Shown in pieces: positions 1-14,200 of a stretch of 64,000 bases of DNA. The notes beneath the pieces were generated by a model, which was not told where the DNA came from, ran no database searches, and saw nothing but the letters and a program-made list of their open reading frames with translations. Numbering within the stretch: the stretch's first letter is position 1; every line of letters starts with the position of its first letter. The translations under genes and the position numbers were made by a program. Source of the DNA: Pegea sp. RAD2-039 (taxonomy: Eukaryota > Chordata > Thaliacea > Salpida > Salpidae); the NCBI GenBank assembly GCA_034620365.1, contig JAQGEQ010000192.1, forward strand, positions 3,777,001-3,841,000, given 5' to 3'.

Positions 1-3000
1 GTATTAGTTACCTTACATAAAAAGTAAAAAAGACCCCTACACATTTGATATATTCTAAAGTTTCACATTGTACACTACAAGTGATAGCCACTGCATTAGT
101 TTTTCCCCTTAATAAATCAATTTCAGAATTTGTTTTCAATTTATTTTATTTTTAGCTGGAATCTCGATGGTTAATCAATAAGTAATTAAATACTATTTCT
201 ATCTTTCCTGTTTTTCCACGCATACATTACATTAGATCTAATTTTCTAATAATATTAAAAATAAAAAGAATATCTCAGACATACAGGAATAACTCTTGAA
301 GTTTTTTCCTATTTGAAGGTATATAGCTTTAACAAATCATTCAAGCAACTGAACAACATTTTTTTTGCAAAATGTAAAGCTCTTGTGGGAATTTACCAGA
401 GGATCATGAAACTAGTTTGTAAAACAAATCAGTAGTAACAGGGACATTAATCTTTGTGCAATTTAAGCTTTCCTAAAAATAAAATATAATATAGATAATG
501 ATATCTGATTTAATTCAATTTTAATTTTAATCCTAAATTTAACCATTGACTTATACAGATAGCGAATTTATTTCAATGAGTAAAAAAATTATTATTTATT
601 TTTATAAATTTGGAACAACAACAAGGAAATGAAATCATCATTAAAGATAAATCCATCTCAGTAAGTAAGAAATATATATACAAAAGTAAAAAGTTTTTTT
701 TTTCAAAATAGTGTTTTCTATAGAAGTAAGATTCAAAGTTAGATAATCAATATTATAATCAATTTTTTAAGTGGCATATTTTCGATAGGATAATTCCTTT
801 TTTCATTATAACCATCATACACTATCTGTATAAATATTGCGTTTAATCAATTTACAGATTATACAGAAAATTAGTTGGCACACTCTACTAATTTAATATT
901 CCACAAAACATTCATGCTTTCAAAGATAGCTTCTTCATTTACTTGAAAAATCTCTCTTCTTTAAAAACAAAAGGGCATTAAGAACGTTCATTGATTTCTC
1001 ACAAATACATTCAATAATTCAATTTATTTTTTAATTCTCGAATTTTACTAATTACTAGTTTTGCTAGTAATGGTACTATAGTTAATTACACCGTCTAAAG
1101 TTTAAATTATTTTAAAAATACAGTAGTAGAAGTTTGTGAAAATGGTTATCTAGTTTTTTTATGAAACTAATTCATACAACAAACTATCTGGTCATTTGTA
1201 AGAAAGTAAAATTAAACGATAGAATCCCACAAAAAATATCGATAAGAAAGTGTAAAAGACTATAGTTTTAAATTTAGGTAAAGATTAGTTTACTAAATTA
1301 TTAACAGCTTTTTATTTGAAGTGATTTAAAATTAAAGACTGTTTAGGAATCTAACAGAAGTTTTACAAAAACATTAAGTTTTTCATAGTAGACAAAACAA
1401 TTCTTAACAAAATAAGGCACTGGGATATTTTCAAGGCATTGAAGTTTTAAATTTTCAGTTATCAATTTCACAAGTAGGGAAACTGTATTAGTTTATGGGT
1501 AAGATTGATTTTTAAAGTTCACTTACATTCAAACCCAACTGAGATTTACTCTTCTTGTTTTGTAGCAAAGTCATAAATTCACCTTTCAAGTACCTGCAGA
1601 ATTTGTTGGAAATAGTGCAAAAATAAATTTAGCCAATTTATTGTTTTAATTTGTGCCACTATTAAACCAAAAGGTTTCTTTGGCTCATGATAAATATGTT
1701 TTATTGGAAGTTTACAATTAATAATCTGTATTTAAATATAACTAGCAATAATTCTTTTCTAACTGTATGTGATAAAGCAATTTTTATTCTTACCCTAAAA
1801 CATATTGTTTTCTAAATCATATTTTAATTTACTTTTAATATTAATTGTATTCATACAGATATACCACCAATTTTTATAGATTACTTTACAAATTTACATA
1901 ATTGAAATACTAAAATAAAGGATAATAAAAATCTTGATTAAAAATATGTCACGGTTAAGTAAAAATAAAAGGATCTTCATTTAGCTGTGTTTTTGTAAAA
2001 AGTCAAAAACAAAAACAATAGGACTAATTGTTCAAAAATTTTCACTTATAACCAAACTTTTTCTCCTGACTTAGCTTGTTTAGAAAATACATAAACTCAT
2101 CATATGTTCAATCAGTTTTTTTCAGGTTGTCAAATGACAACTAGATATTTTCCAGTTGCTGTAAAGATAAAATCGTTGCTGGTAGAATTAGATAATATAC
2201 AGTGAGTAGAAACTTGTTTTAGTTTTCAGTAAAATAAATCCGGATTTACAAGATAACAAATCTCTAGAAAAGTTCATTAGAATTTTTTTAACCACATTTT
2301 CACAATTTATTTTTTAATTGGCCCAGTCTATATTATTCTATCAAAAGTCACAATAGGGCTTTATTCTCAAGATACTTTCAGAAAAGCAAATAAAACTGTT
2401 CTTACATGACTGAAATTGTAAGGCTCATGCATTTACTGAAACTGCTCTAAAATACAAAATTGAAATAACCAACACTGAAAAGTGTTAGTGTAGTAGTAAT
2501 TGCAATGTTGATAAAGGTGCTTAAAGCATGTTTGTTTCGAGAAAATGAATCAAACCATCTTTCTTGATGGAGCTTTGTTTCTCAAAAAGTTTCTGTATGT
2601 TTAAACTAGTTCAAAAATTATTAAAAACTATATGGAAATATTTTTAGTTTTTTTTTCCAAATTAAAAGATAGAACAAAATTGTAATTTCTTTTCTTAATA
2701 GTAAATCTAAAATAATCTTTTGCAAATTTATCGTTCCTATCACGATCAAAAACTATGATTACTCAAAGTTAAATGACTTTTATTAACTTTTCCAAGATTT
2801 GATTATGAATAATTATATATTAGACTAAAATCAATATCAAATTTATTTCAATTATTTTTGAAACCAAATATTTTGAACTGACTAAAATTAAACAAAATAT
2901 TTACCTAACATATCAAAGAAATCCCTTTTTCAAATGAATAGTAAAATATTTTATATTAATTTCAATATTAGTCAATTATTCTACAATTTACATTAGATAA

Positions 3001-5273
3001 CAATCATTTAATCTTTCATTAAAAGGTATTTTTTTAAGTTTAAAGTTAATAACATAAAAGTTTATTTAATAAAACTTTGTTTTACATTTTTTGTATCAAT
3101 ATCGTCCAAATATATTAAACTAAATAATTTATTCAGGGCTATTAAGTAATAAAAAGCTCACATAAACCAAAAAAAAAATTCAATGTTTTGCTTATAGAAA
3201 TAATAACTCAGAATATGTTTAACTTGTATAAATTGACAACTAAATCAGAAAACAGCTATTTGCTCCACCTAGTGAACAAGCCACAGTTTGCATGCTTTGA
3301 CTAAGTGTCGCTAGGCTGTAGTAATTCCCGTTTTTTAAGTGTTGTTTTACTTTTAATGTAAGCAATTATATTGTTGCAAATCAAATTGTTTATGAAAATA
3401 CAATCCATAAATAAGCGGTGTGACCGAGTTGAATTGTTAAAAAGATTTGAATTGTTATAAATTAACTCAATTATAAAATCATTTATTTATTTATCTTAGT
3501 AACAATATGAAAATTTTGCCATTACTTTGAAGACTCAATACTTTCACGTCTTAAAAACTGTTTATGATTTTTTTGCATACAAAGTTTAGTTATTGAAAAT
3601 GTGCTGCAAGTTTAATTGAGCTTAAAATCCAAACCATTCATTAGTATTTTAAAGAAATTAGCTTAAGCAGCAACTTATCTTTTATAACCCATATTTTTTA
3701 TTTGTTTAATTCTTTTATATGTAAGTAAACAAAAAGAATTACTAAAATTTCTAAGATAAATCTGAAATTTTCGGGTATTGATTTTTTAACGTTTTTAGGC
3801 GAAAAGCGGAACCACCAAATGACATCATTAAAACCGGAATGTATCAGTACGTACGTCAGTTTTTTACTTTTACGTACGCAATGTGCTTCAGAGTCGCTAA
3901 CCTTAAAAATCGAGAGAGCTTAAAGGAAATATTTTGACATTACACATAAAGAAATAGAAAATTGGTTAGTCATGAGAAAGGTTTGTTGATAAAAGGGGCC
4001 TGACCATCAAATACTAAACACAATAAGGAAAACTTTAATCATTAAGAAGCAACATAACTTTAAGATGAGGTCTAAAAGGTTTAATTCATATTTGTAGTTT
4101 TTCTATTTAACTTTTTTTTAATAAATTGTTTTTGTAGTTTAGCTTCAACAGAATCAGAAATTTAGCCGAAGGATTCAGGCATTAAATTAAACGACAGAAA
4201 CAAACAGGATTATAAAAAAATGATTTTTATTCGAATTTAATTCATTTGTTTACAATTGTTTGTCAAAATATTTTTAAAACATAATAAACAGTTTTTTCTT
4301 TAAAATAAATATTTGCAGATATTGTACCTAATGAAATTATTTATGACATTGTAAACTTATTGTAAATTGATTAGGTTTGAATAATAACTTAATATTTGTG
4401 TCGAAATATTGCAAACACTTGTCTATTTCCATTTAAACTACAATATTCTTAGATATTAGATTCCATTTAAATAATTTTAAGATGATAATTTATTTGAGTT
4501 GTTTATTTAGTAAATCAATAAAAATGGAAAATAATTTCAAAAATATCTGTCAAATGAACAATCTATAAATCTATTTGTATGAAAAATGTTCAAATTTTTC
4601 TTGAAAATATTATTATCTTTTTTATTAAATCGAATAATTATTTGTGCAAATCCAAAATAATAAAAATATCCTTATTTCCCATTTTATTATTCGTTTTCAT
4701 TATTTAGGGTTTGCCCAGATAATCTTTTTATTTAATGTAAAGCTTTTTCAGTTAACTTTAACTAATTAGCTTTTTTGCAAATAACATTTTGTATAACTTA
4801 TCAGTTTTTTAGAAAAAAAAAACTTTCTGACAAAGTCTGTTAGAGTACAATGAATAATTTATGATGGCTTAAACAAAAGCATTGCGCCACCTCGTGGCAA
4901 TAATATATCGTATAAAAAACAAAATCATTTCACATTAGATTCCAAAGAATTAACAATCGTTCACTGGTTTAATGATTTATAAGCAGTAGTTTTTAAGAAA
5001 TACTGATTTTTTTAGTGCTTTACTATAACAAATAAAAGAGAAGAACATAGGTTGGTTTTTATTAAAAATAAATGAAAGGATAAAACGTCGATATTGATAA
5101 AATATTGAAGAAAAGTATTGAATGTTATAATTCAAAGCAAAAAGAATTAGAAGAAAACTGGATATTTAATAGATAAAAGTTGAGATTTAATGAAAATATT
5201 TACAGAAGGTTAAGTTTTAAAATAACAGCTTGTTAAAAATATCAACAACTAAATCATAAAAGTATTTGTGTTG
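1..5273. other. AT-rich upstream region of PC2, no gene seen
   Basis: No open reading frame with splice-compatible homology was found on either strand. The sequence is mostly low-complexity AT. Two islands stand out. One is 3799-3905, less AT-rich, with a CRE-like octamer (TGACATCA, one base off consensus) and repeated ACGTACG words. The others are two short motifs of the form CCACCT(A/C)GTG near 3262 and 4884. Being upstream of the PC2 start, these may be promoter or enhancer elements, but that is inference. The 5' UTR and transcription start of PC2 cannot be located from sequence alone. Confidence 0.6.
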
Positions 5274-8200
5274 ATGGATATTCAAAGATGTCCTCTTTTT
5301 ATCGTTCTGTTCCTTTTTGGCAATTTTTCTCCGGTGAAACTTCAACAATCAACGAAAAGATACACAAATGATTTCTTAGTTACACTAAAGCCGCCGAAAA
5401 ATAATCAAAACTTGCTACTTGCCCATTGGTTGGCTAATAAACATGGTTTTGTTAACCATGGCCAGGTATTTATTTCCAAAATCATTGTGTAGTCTATCTA
5501 TAAAAATTAACTCGATTTGTTTTTGGATACAAATAATCTTGTCCTAAAAATAGTTGTTGGTGTAATTAGGTTGAATTTAACAAAATTCAGATAAACGATG
5601 CTACAAAATTGATAGAAAATACAGTTTAGATATATATATAGTTAAAAATACACTTTATCTGAAATAAGATTTACAGTATCTAATAATATCGTATATGTTG
5701 GTATTTATTATTGAAAGATGTCTTTCCCTGGTGTAGATTGTATGTACATATAACTTTTTTGATTTAGAGCGTCGTTTTGAACCAAATTTCTTAAAATAAT
5801 AAATTTTAACGATAGTTTCTTATGCTTTAATGAAATAATCTATCTTTTTAATAGGGGGAGCTTACAAAAAACTATTTTTAATTCTCCGGTTGAACAACAA
5901 CAAAATTTGATTGTTATTTGAATTTACTTTTTAGAAAATAGCTAAAATAAGAACTAACGCTTGTTACATAAAACAAAAATTGAAAAAACTTTTTAATGCT
6001 ATATGGACTATTTAAGTAAAAAAACGTTTAAGACTTTTCCATAATCTATTTGTAAATAATGTTAGATAAATTCTTACTGAAATAAAACTCACTACGACGA
6101 TATGTTATAATAAAATAATTCTTTATCATTCAATAATAAAAATAATTACATAAAATTAATTGCAACTTTACATATGAATAACCTCAAGGGTTTAAAGACT
6201 AAAATCAAAAAATTTTTAAGCTTCCTATGATTTTTTTTCTAGTTAATTTGTAAAATGAGAAGAAAACCGGCCAAGATTTTTTAATATTCAGCTGTTTTAA
6301 ACGTACTTTGTCTTAAACTATTAGATTTTCTTCCACTAGTCAAAACTTATTCAAAGAACGTATAAGCTGAAAACTATTTGTCCATGAATTACCTTTAAAC
6401 ACAGATTAGTTTATAATATCATTAATGATAACCATTGAAATAATTATATATTTTAACTGAAAAATGTATTTGTTACAGGTTGGAGGCGAGCTTGATAAGT
6501 ATCATTTTCGACACCATAATGTCAGGCCAATTTCAGTGACACCCAATTTACCACTTATTCTTAAACTTAGTCTGTCTGATCAGGTTAGTTTAAGAACTAG
6601 TTTTGTGGCTCATTAATTAATTAAGAGGTTATCAATTAAGTAAACATTAGTGTAACTATAAAAATCGGAGTAAACAATGATACCAATAAGAAAAAGTAGG
6701 TATTTTTGTTTTTGATAGAAAATCATAAAGTAAATATCAAATCGAAACTTGTCTATCAAAAACATCATTGTGTTGACTTTTGAGTTTGATTATAAATCTA
6801 ATAATTAAAAGATTAATCTTATTTTTAAAACAAAGTCAAATTTGAACTTTTAAAATGAAAACCTTAAAAGGTTTAAGATAAAAAGATTGATTATTACTTT
6901 AAAAATAAACGTTTTATGTATATGTGAGTACTAATCTAAAATGTTGACAAAATAAAATAAACAAAATAAAACTAATTTAATATCGTTTGTGGTATAAGTA
7001 TAGCTTGTCATCAAAATTGTAAACTAAATTTTAATGCTTTTTGTTTTGTTTATTTTGAGAAGATTAAAGAAAGAAAAGTGACCAACATACTTTTAGTTGT
7101 TTGTTTTTTTATGAAGTAACATAGTATTATTTAAGCTTTTGTTATGAGAGCTTTGGTTTGTAGACCCTTCAAAGCCTTTTACATCCTCCTTGTCACAAAA
7201 TCTAGATAATAAATAAATTTAAGTTGACTTGCTACCAAGGCCATTACAACTCCTTGGGTAACAGAATGAGGCCTCAAAAACTCTAGTAAAATGTTGTACT
7301 TAGTAGTGAACTTGATAAAAGTTAAGTATAATATTAGAAAAATCTATGAATAATATCAATTTTATCTAAACTTGACACTAGAAGCACCAAAGAGCTTTTA
7401 ATTAGTATTTTGACATTTTTAATCAATGAATTTTTATTTTCACATCGATTCACATGATTTGGTTAAGCTTTTCAATTTCATCATTTTTGGAAAACTTGCA
7501 AAATTTAGTAACTTATCTATCCAAAATACTTTCTTCAGGTTAAGAGAGTTGATCAACTTGAAGGTTATAACCGATTAAAAAGAGGTTACGGAAAATCTAA
7601 ACATCTATACAAAGGTCAAGATCCCTTATATGCTTTTCAATGGTATATTGTAAGTTATTAGAAATCTTTTTTGATTTAGTTTTTTACTTTAATCTGTAAA
7701 ACTTGTATTCTGTAAACCGTTGTATTTTAATAGAATTTACAGTAATTTCAATAAAATTTCTATTTGTCAACGACATTTATAATAATTTAAATCCTTATGA
7801 AATCTACCTATCATCATAATGAAGATAAAAGTTCATAATCAATTTTGTAGAACAATACTGGGCAAGCAGGTGGAAGCCCTGGTCTTGATCTTAATGTAAA
7901 GCAGGCTTGGGATATGGGTTACACTGGAAAAGGAATCACTGTTGCAATTATGGATGACGGTATAGATTATCTGCACCCAGATTTACATGATAATTATGTG
8001 AGTATATTGTCTTATTTTTTTATTTACTCAGTGTTACTTAGTTAATGGAAGTCAAAATAGAATTCTAATCAAAGTCAAACTTTTAGAAAGGTTAGTAAAA
8101 ATGTGGCTAAGAAGTCTGGTGAGAAAGTTTTCCTTTTATCAATAAGCTGACATTAAATAGAAAGTTATTAGCTGCTTATTTACATCAGTTAGATTGAAGA

Positions 8201-11200
8201 TCGTTCTTTTTTAGTTGAGACAAACTTTATTAATGTAAATATTTAAACGAAAGCCAAACAAAAAGTAAAAAGAAACTTCAACTTTAGCAACAAAATATGA
8301 TTAACTCTAATAACATTTCACAATCGCTATATTACTCATACACACATAGAGGAGTAACACGATGTTGAAACGAATTATTCACGTAACGAGTTATTGTGCT
8401 ACGAGTGATTCCACCTCTATGGCGAACAAGATTCGCAGTTAGATAAGAATCAAGTAAAGTTCTACGTTTAGACTCATCTAATTTACCCCATTCTAAAATA
8501 CAGCTTGTGTCATCAAATGAGAAAAGGACATCACGCACTAGCCTTTTTACAAAATGTGAAAGAACGCATATCAATATGTTTTCTTCAGTTTGCGTCCTCT
8601 CTAACCATGGTACAGTCGATATTACGTCAGCAGCAGTATAATTGGCAAATCCACACGGAATACGTGATTTCAAGATGACATTTAGACGTTCTGTGATGTT
8701 AGTGATACGAGCTAATTCTTGATATATCTCGTTTCGTCTCTTTTGACAAAAGTCAGTTCTTTGAGCTCCTCTATTTCTTCTTCTCTTTTTTCTTCTATTT
8801 CTTTCGCTTCGTCTTTTCTTCTTCTTCTTCCGTTTTTTGATTACAGGGGATAGTAAAAAATTGATGACTCGTTTGCAAGCGCGTTGTGATAACGACGCTA
8901 ACCCGTGACGTACCACCCACAGCTGTGAACGTATGTTCATTGTCCAGCTTCGCTTTGTCACTTCTAAGTAGTGGACTTTGTATCTCAATGATGATATCAT
9001 AAATCGTATGAAGTAAGCACCAGTCTGGTCACATGATTCTGACAAGTTGACTTGATCCAAATATATCCAAGGGTGGTTGTGACACACATCAACATTTGCT
9101 TCAAATTGCATTCTTCTTTCTCGATGCATCTTACAAGCAATGACTCTTCGATTGTGAACTGATAAGTAAACATCATTTGATATGTGACGTAAAAAAACCT
9201 TTCGTGTGTGATTAGTGGTTTCATCATGATATAGTTCAATGCTGGCTGTAAAAGGCTCAAAGGTTTAGAAGATCTAAAACTTAGAAAAAGATTTAACTAG
9301 TTCACCTTTTGAATGGTTTGAGAGAGAAGTTGACTGAAGAAAACCAAAATGAAGAATTGATGTCATGTCTCCATCAATGATTGGATAGATTGATAGATGA
9401 CGACTATGATCTTTCAAAGTGATCACGACACGAGAACTTCTACTTCGGACTTTCCAATATGACCCCTCAGTCAATCGTAAACTAGCCGTCGTGTTTTGAT
9501 TGGGTGATGACATAGTGACGTTGCAATTGTACGCGAAGAGAAGAAGGTAGAATGTGGCGAAGCTCATTTTGCCCCGAATTTCGATTCACACATCATTTCA
9601 TTAGTGGGACATGCAGTGATTTACTACTAATCTGCTGAAAGAATTGACGGTTAATTGAAGAAAATAATATCAGATAAAAACTCTACATCAGTAAAGACAG
9701 ATTATTTCATCAACATAGTTTTGAGATCTTTGCATTAGACTAGTCGGATCTCAAGAAATCTCATAAAAATAATCTCTTCAAATTGATAAACGTGCTGAAA
9801 ATGAAGATACAATTTTTTGAAGATTTAGATATGATCCATATGTATACAAAAGTAAATAAAGTATGAACTGAGACAAAGGTTTATAATGATATAAAATCTC
9901 ACTGATTGGACAGATCAATCAAACTATAAAACTAATAACTCTTTGCTAAAAGTTTTCTTGAAATAATGGAAGATAATAAACTGATTTGGATAATTTTGCG
10001 GTTTTTAAAGTTATTTGTTTGAAGCTAAAACGTAATTATAAGTCATAAAAACTATAAAAACTAAATTTCATTTGTTTAGCTAAGTAATTATATCAGTTTA
10101 GTATTTGTCAATTCTTTGCTTAATCTTCTTTTTAAAGAAACAAAAAATTGTGGAAAAAAGGTACAAAAATTGAGGAAAAAAATAGAACGATTATTTAAGA
10201 ATTAGTCCAATTAAATGAAAATATTTTATATTAGGATATATTTTAATGATTTAAAAATTGTTTAGTTCAAGTTCTCATAGTCAGTGTTTGTTTTATAAGA
10301 AATTATCTTTGAAATTATGACACTATAAGGTGCTTCAAATATGATTTTGGAAAATGATAAACTTAATTTTACAATAATGATTTTCAAAAATTGTCATTTG
10401 TGCTATTATTCAAAAAAACTATTTCATCTATTTTCTTTGAAAATCTTTTCAATTTCTATAATTACTTTTTCAATTTTTCAAGATGCAATTAATAGAATAA
10501 TCATGAAGTAAGTTTTAATTTTCTATAATGGAACAAATGTTTGTTTTACAGTCATTACCTGCCTTTACTCATCTATAAAATTAAAAAAGTTCCTTTTTTC
10601 GTCAATCTTTTCAAATTATCTGCCATTAAAGTTTTGATATTTCTGTCGTCACTATAACAACCCTAAAAGCTAGTAGATGACCAATTATAGATCAGTCATG
10701 TGACCATGCTGTTGTTCTACTCACATAAAAATAAACCATCGTAAACACCTCCTTAGTGACGTCACTACACTGCACACCTGCATACAACTCACAAGCAGAA
10801 TTTGAAATGGAAGCAGCAAATTGTTGGCACTTTTTGTGTGAGAAGAAAAGGAAGAACTATGTTGAATGTGTTGTTAAAGTTGTGGTATAAACCAAAAGCA
10901 AACAGGTTGGATAAAAAGTCATAAAAAATCTTTTGTTCAAATCCATAATCTTTAATTTTAACCCTATGTTGTTAAATTGCTTTTTTAGGGGATACTTTCA
11001 AAGGATTTTCGCAGCTGATCGAAAATAACAAAAGATCCCTGAGTTTTATGACGTTATTAATCTCACCGCTGTACATATTGGCCCTTACTTTGATTTACGC
11101 CACTAGACTATATAAACGATTGACGTTTAGCTTACGCGACCAAATAAATGTTTTTTTATCATTTTAGTTTTAATATCGCTGATTTGAGTCTTGTGTGAAG

Positions 11201-14200
11201 TAATAAGGTGATAATTCAGTACCTTGAAAACTCCTCAACTAATACTACCAACTGTCTTGTGTACAAACGTTTCGCATAAAGGTCTAGACTTACAAGAAGT
11301 ACCATATTGCAAATAAGGGCGTTATTGTAGCGATTAAGCTCTTAAAATCTGTTTTAGCAAGTTTATAAGTTTTCTATGCTAAAAGTCGAAATGGTTTTGT
11401 AGGATTTTCCAAAACATTGGAAAAGGCAAACTAAATGATTTTGCAAAATTCTTTGTCTGGTTACGTTTTATGATTTGATTGTCAATTTTATGATTGTTTT
11501 GCAGAATGCCAACGGTAGCTATGATTTCAGTGACAATGATCCTTACCCTTACCCACGGTTCACAAAAGATTGGTTTAACAGGTTTCACATTCATTTATTA
11601 CATTTATTTATAGATATTATCTCTTACATAGAACTTTGTGGACTTATTTTCTAATCAAAGGTGTTTACTAAAAACATTTAAAAATTGATATGATATATAC
11701 TTCTTAAATTACATTAGGTTAACAGTAAATAAAACGCAACATTTTTTTAACTGCTGCAGTTTATTACATTACCTACTCATCCATTAAATGCCTTTATGCT
11801 CACGTGACCATAAAGATTAAAAATCGTTCAGTATATTTTAATGTACAAAAAGTAATTCGCTGATATACGCCAGCAAAGATAATGAAAAGTTTGTAAATTG
11901 AGTTACTAAATTTAGATTTTTATTGAAAGTTATTTTTGTGATTATTTTATTGATATCCTTTTATCTGTATTATAATAAGTTTTAAAACTCTATAAATCAA
12001 AAACCTAAAGTTTGTAACTAAGAAGCAGAAACAAGCAATTAGTCAAAAACAGAAATATTTAAAATAACAAAAAAATCTTTGCTGATTGAAATACAAAACA
12101 AAAGATCAATCACTAAAATAAAACTTGTAATAAAAACACTTCCAATATTAGAAAAACTTATGATTAAAAGAACATTTAAAATAAAAATAAAAATTTTATC
12201 GACTTTATGTTTGTCTTCACATACCTTCATCTAGTCATGCATCAGCAGTATCCAGAATTTTACAATATTTTTTACTATTAAGTGCAAAAATATTATAGAT
12301 CAATTCGATTTGTCACTTAAGAATAGAATGATTGAATTTGAGCAATTAGTTTGACTTAGCTGAAAACTCAGTTCAGGTTTTGTATCAATATGTTTATCTT
12401 AATTAAAATTTAATTTTGACTTTTTATCTATAAATTTGAAGCAATTTTTATCATATATCTAGTTAAGTAAAAATATAGCAACGTATAGCTATCTAAATGT
12501 TTGTTGTTTCTGATGTTTGTATAATTTGAGCTGAAATAATAACACCTTAAAAAATAAATTGAAATTTTTTTCAACAAAATCTCAAATAAAATAGACAAAA
12601 ATGAAATGTAGATATGTTTGTACAGCCATGGTACTCGATGTGCTGGGGAGGTGGCAAGTATTGCAGATAATGGAATCTGTGGTGTTGGTGTTGCATATGA
12701 TTCAAACGTTGCTGGCATTAGAATGTTAGATCAACCGTATATGACTGACGTCATTGAAGCAAATTCAATGTCTTACAAGCCTAATATCAACCATATCTAC
12801 AGGTTAGTCATTTACATTTTTGATTATTAAAACATTTTTAGCTTTAAAAATCTTCAATTAAAAGTAACCTCAACTAACCTTTATATAAATTAAATTTGTT
12901 TGAAATCGATTTAAAAAAAAAATTAAAATTTGAAATTATTTTTACGTATCTAGTGCCTCCTGGGGTCCTACTGATGATGGAAAAACAGTAGACGGACCTC
13001 GTGAGCTTACATTAAGAGCTATCGTCAATGGTGTTAATAAGGTGATCTGAAGTATTAAAATCAATCAATAAAAAGCTACATGAAACATATTTGCTTTTTG
13101 TATCAATTCATTAAAATGATCCAACTGCCTTTTTGCAGGGAAGGAATGGGTTAGGGTCAATCTATGTGTGGGCGTCTGGTGATGGAGGAGAGAATGATGA
13201 TTGTAATTGTGATGGATATGCAGCGTCAATGTGGACAATTTCAGTAAATTCAGCAGTCAATGATGGAGAAACTGCTCTTTATGATGAAAGTTGCTCTTCG
13301 ACTCTTGCATCAACATTCAGTAATGGCCGAGGAAATAGAAAAGGTTCTGGAGTGGTGAGAAAAGCGTTTTATTAAAACGGTGACATTTATTAGCTAAGTT
13401 AGCTTCAATTTGCTCTGACCACAACTGTTAGGCAATTCTAATGACGTACATAGTGGCATCAACTTATCGACTTTTCTTTTCTAATACCATCTTGTGTTAA
13501 CAGAAAAACAGAAGTATTGATTTGTAGAATAGAAACTGTCTAGCAATAATAAATCGATCATTGTCTGGTCCTGTATTTATTTAGTCAAGTTTTAAATTCA
13601 GGCAACCACTGACCTTTATGGGCAGTGTACCTTACGTCACTCAGGAACATCAGCAGCTGCTCCAGAAGCTGCAGGCGTTTTTGCTCTTGCTTTGGAAGCA
13701 AATCAAAACTTGACATGGAGAGATGTGCAGGTTTGTGTTACTAATTTGTTGGCTTATCAAATAAATAATGTAAACAATATTTGTTTTTATCTTTAAAAGA
13801 ACATTCGAAAAGTGCTTTAGTATTGTTGCCGCAATTTTGAGCCTGATTGTCTTAAATGTCAAAACGTAGAAGTTTCCATTTTTATATTTTTAATTTTTTT
13901 TGTTGAAAAAAATATTGAAAAATTATCCCTTTTTTAATAATTCAAAAAAATCATTTTATATAATTTAGAACAAACATAGAATAACATTTTGACAATTTTT
14001 GTAGACAGCCCCTTTAAAATAACTATTGACCGAGATTGACTGTTCAAAATAACTTCTTTTGAATTTCGAAAGACTGCTGTTTAATCAATAACTTTTAATT
14101 GAAAATGAAACAACTTAAAACTTTCAATTTTGAATCAAAAATAAAATAAATTAATAGCATATAAGCATTCAGTTCGTCTACAGCATCTGACTGTTCTAAC

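Noticed and set aside
8997-9260. 87-codon minus-strand frame overlapping the FGF-like gene
   Set aside because: It is in another frame from the exon that continues to 8332, and the 60-nt intron model explains the region without it.
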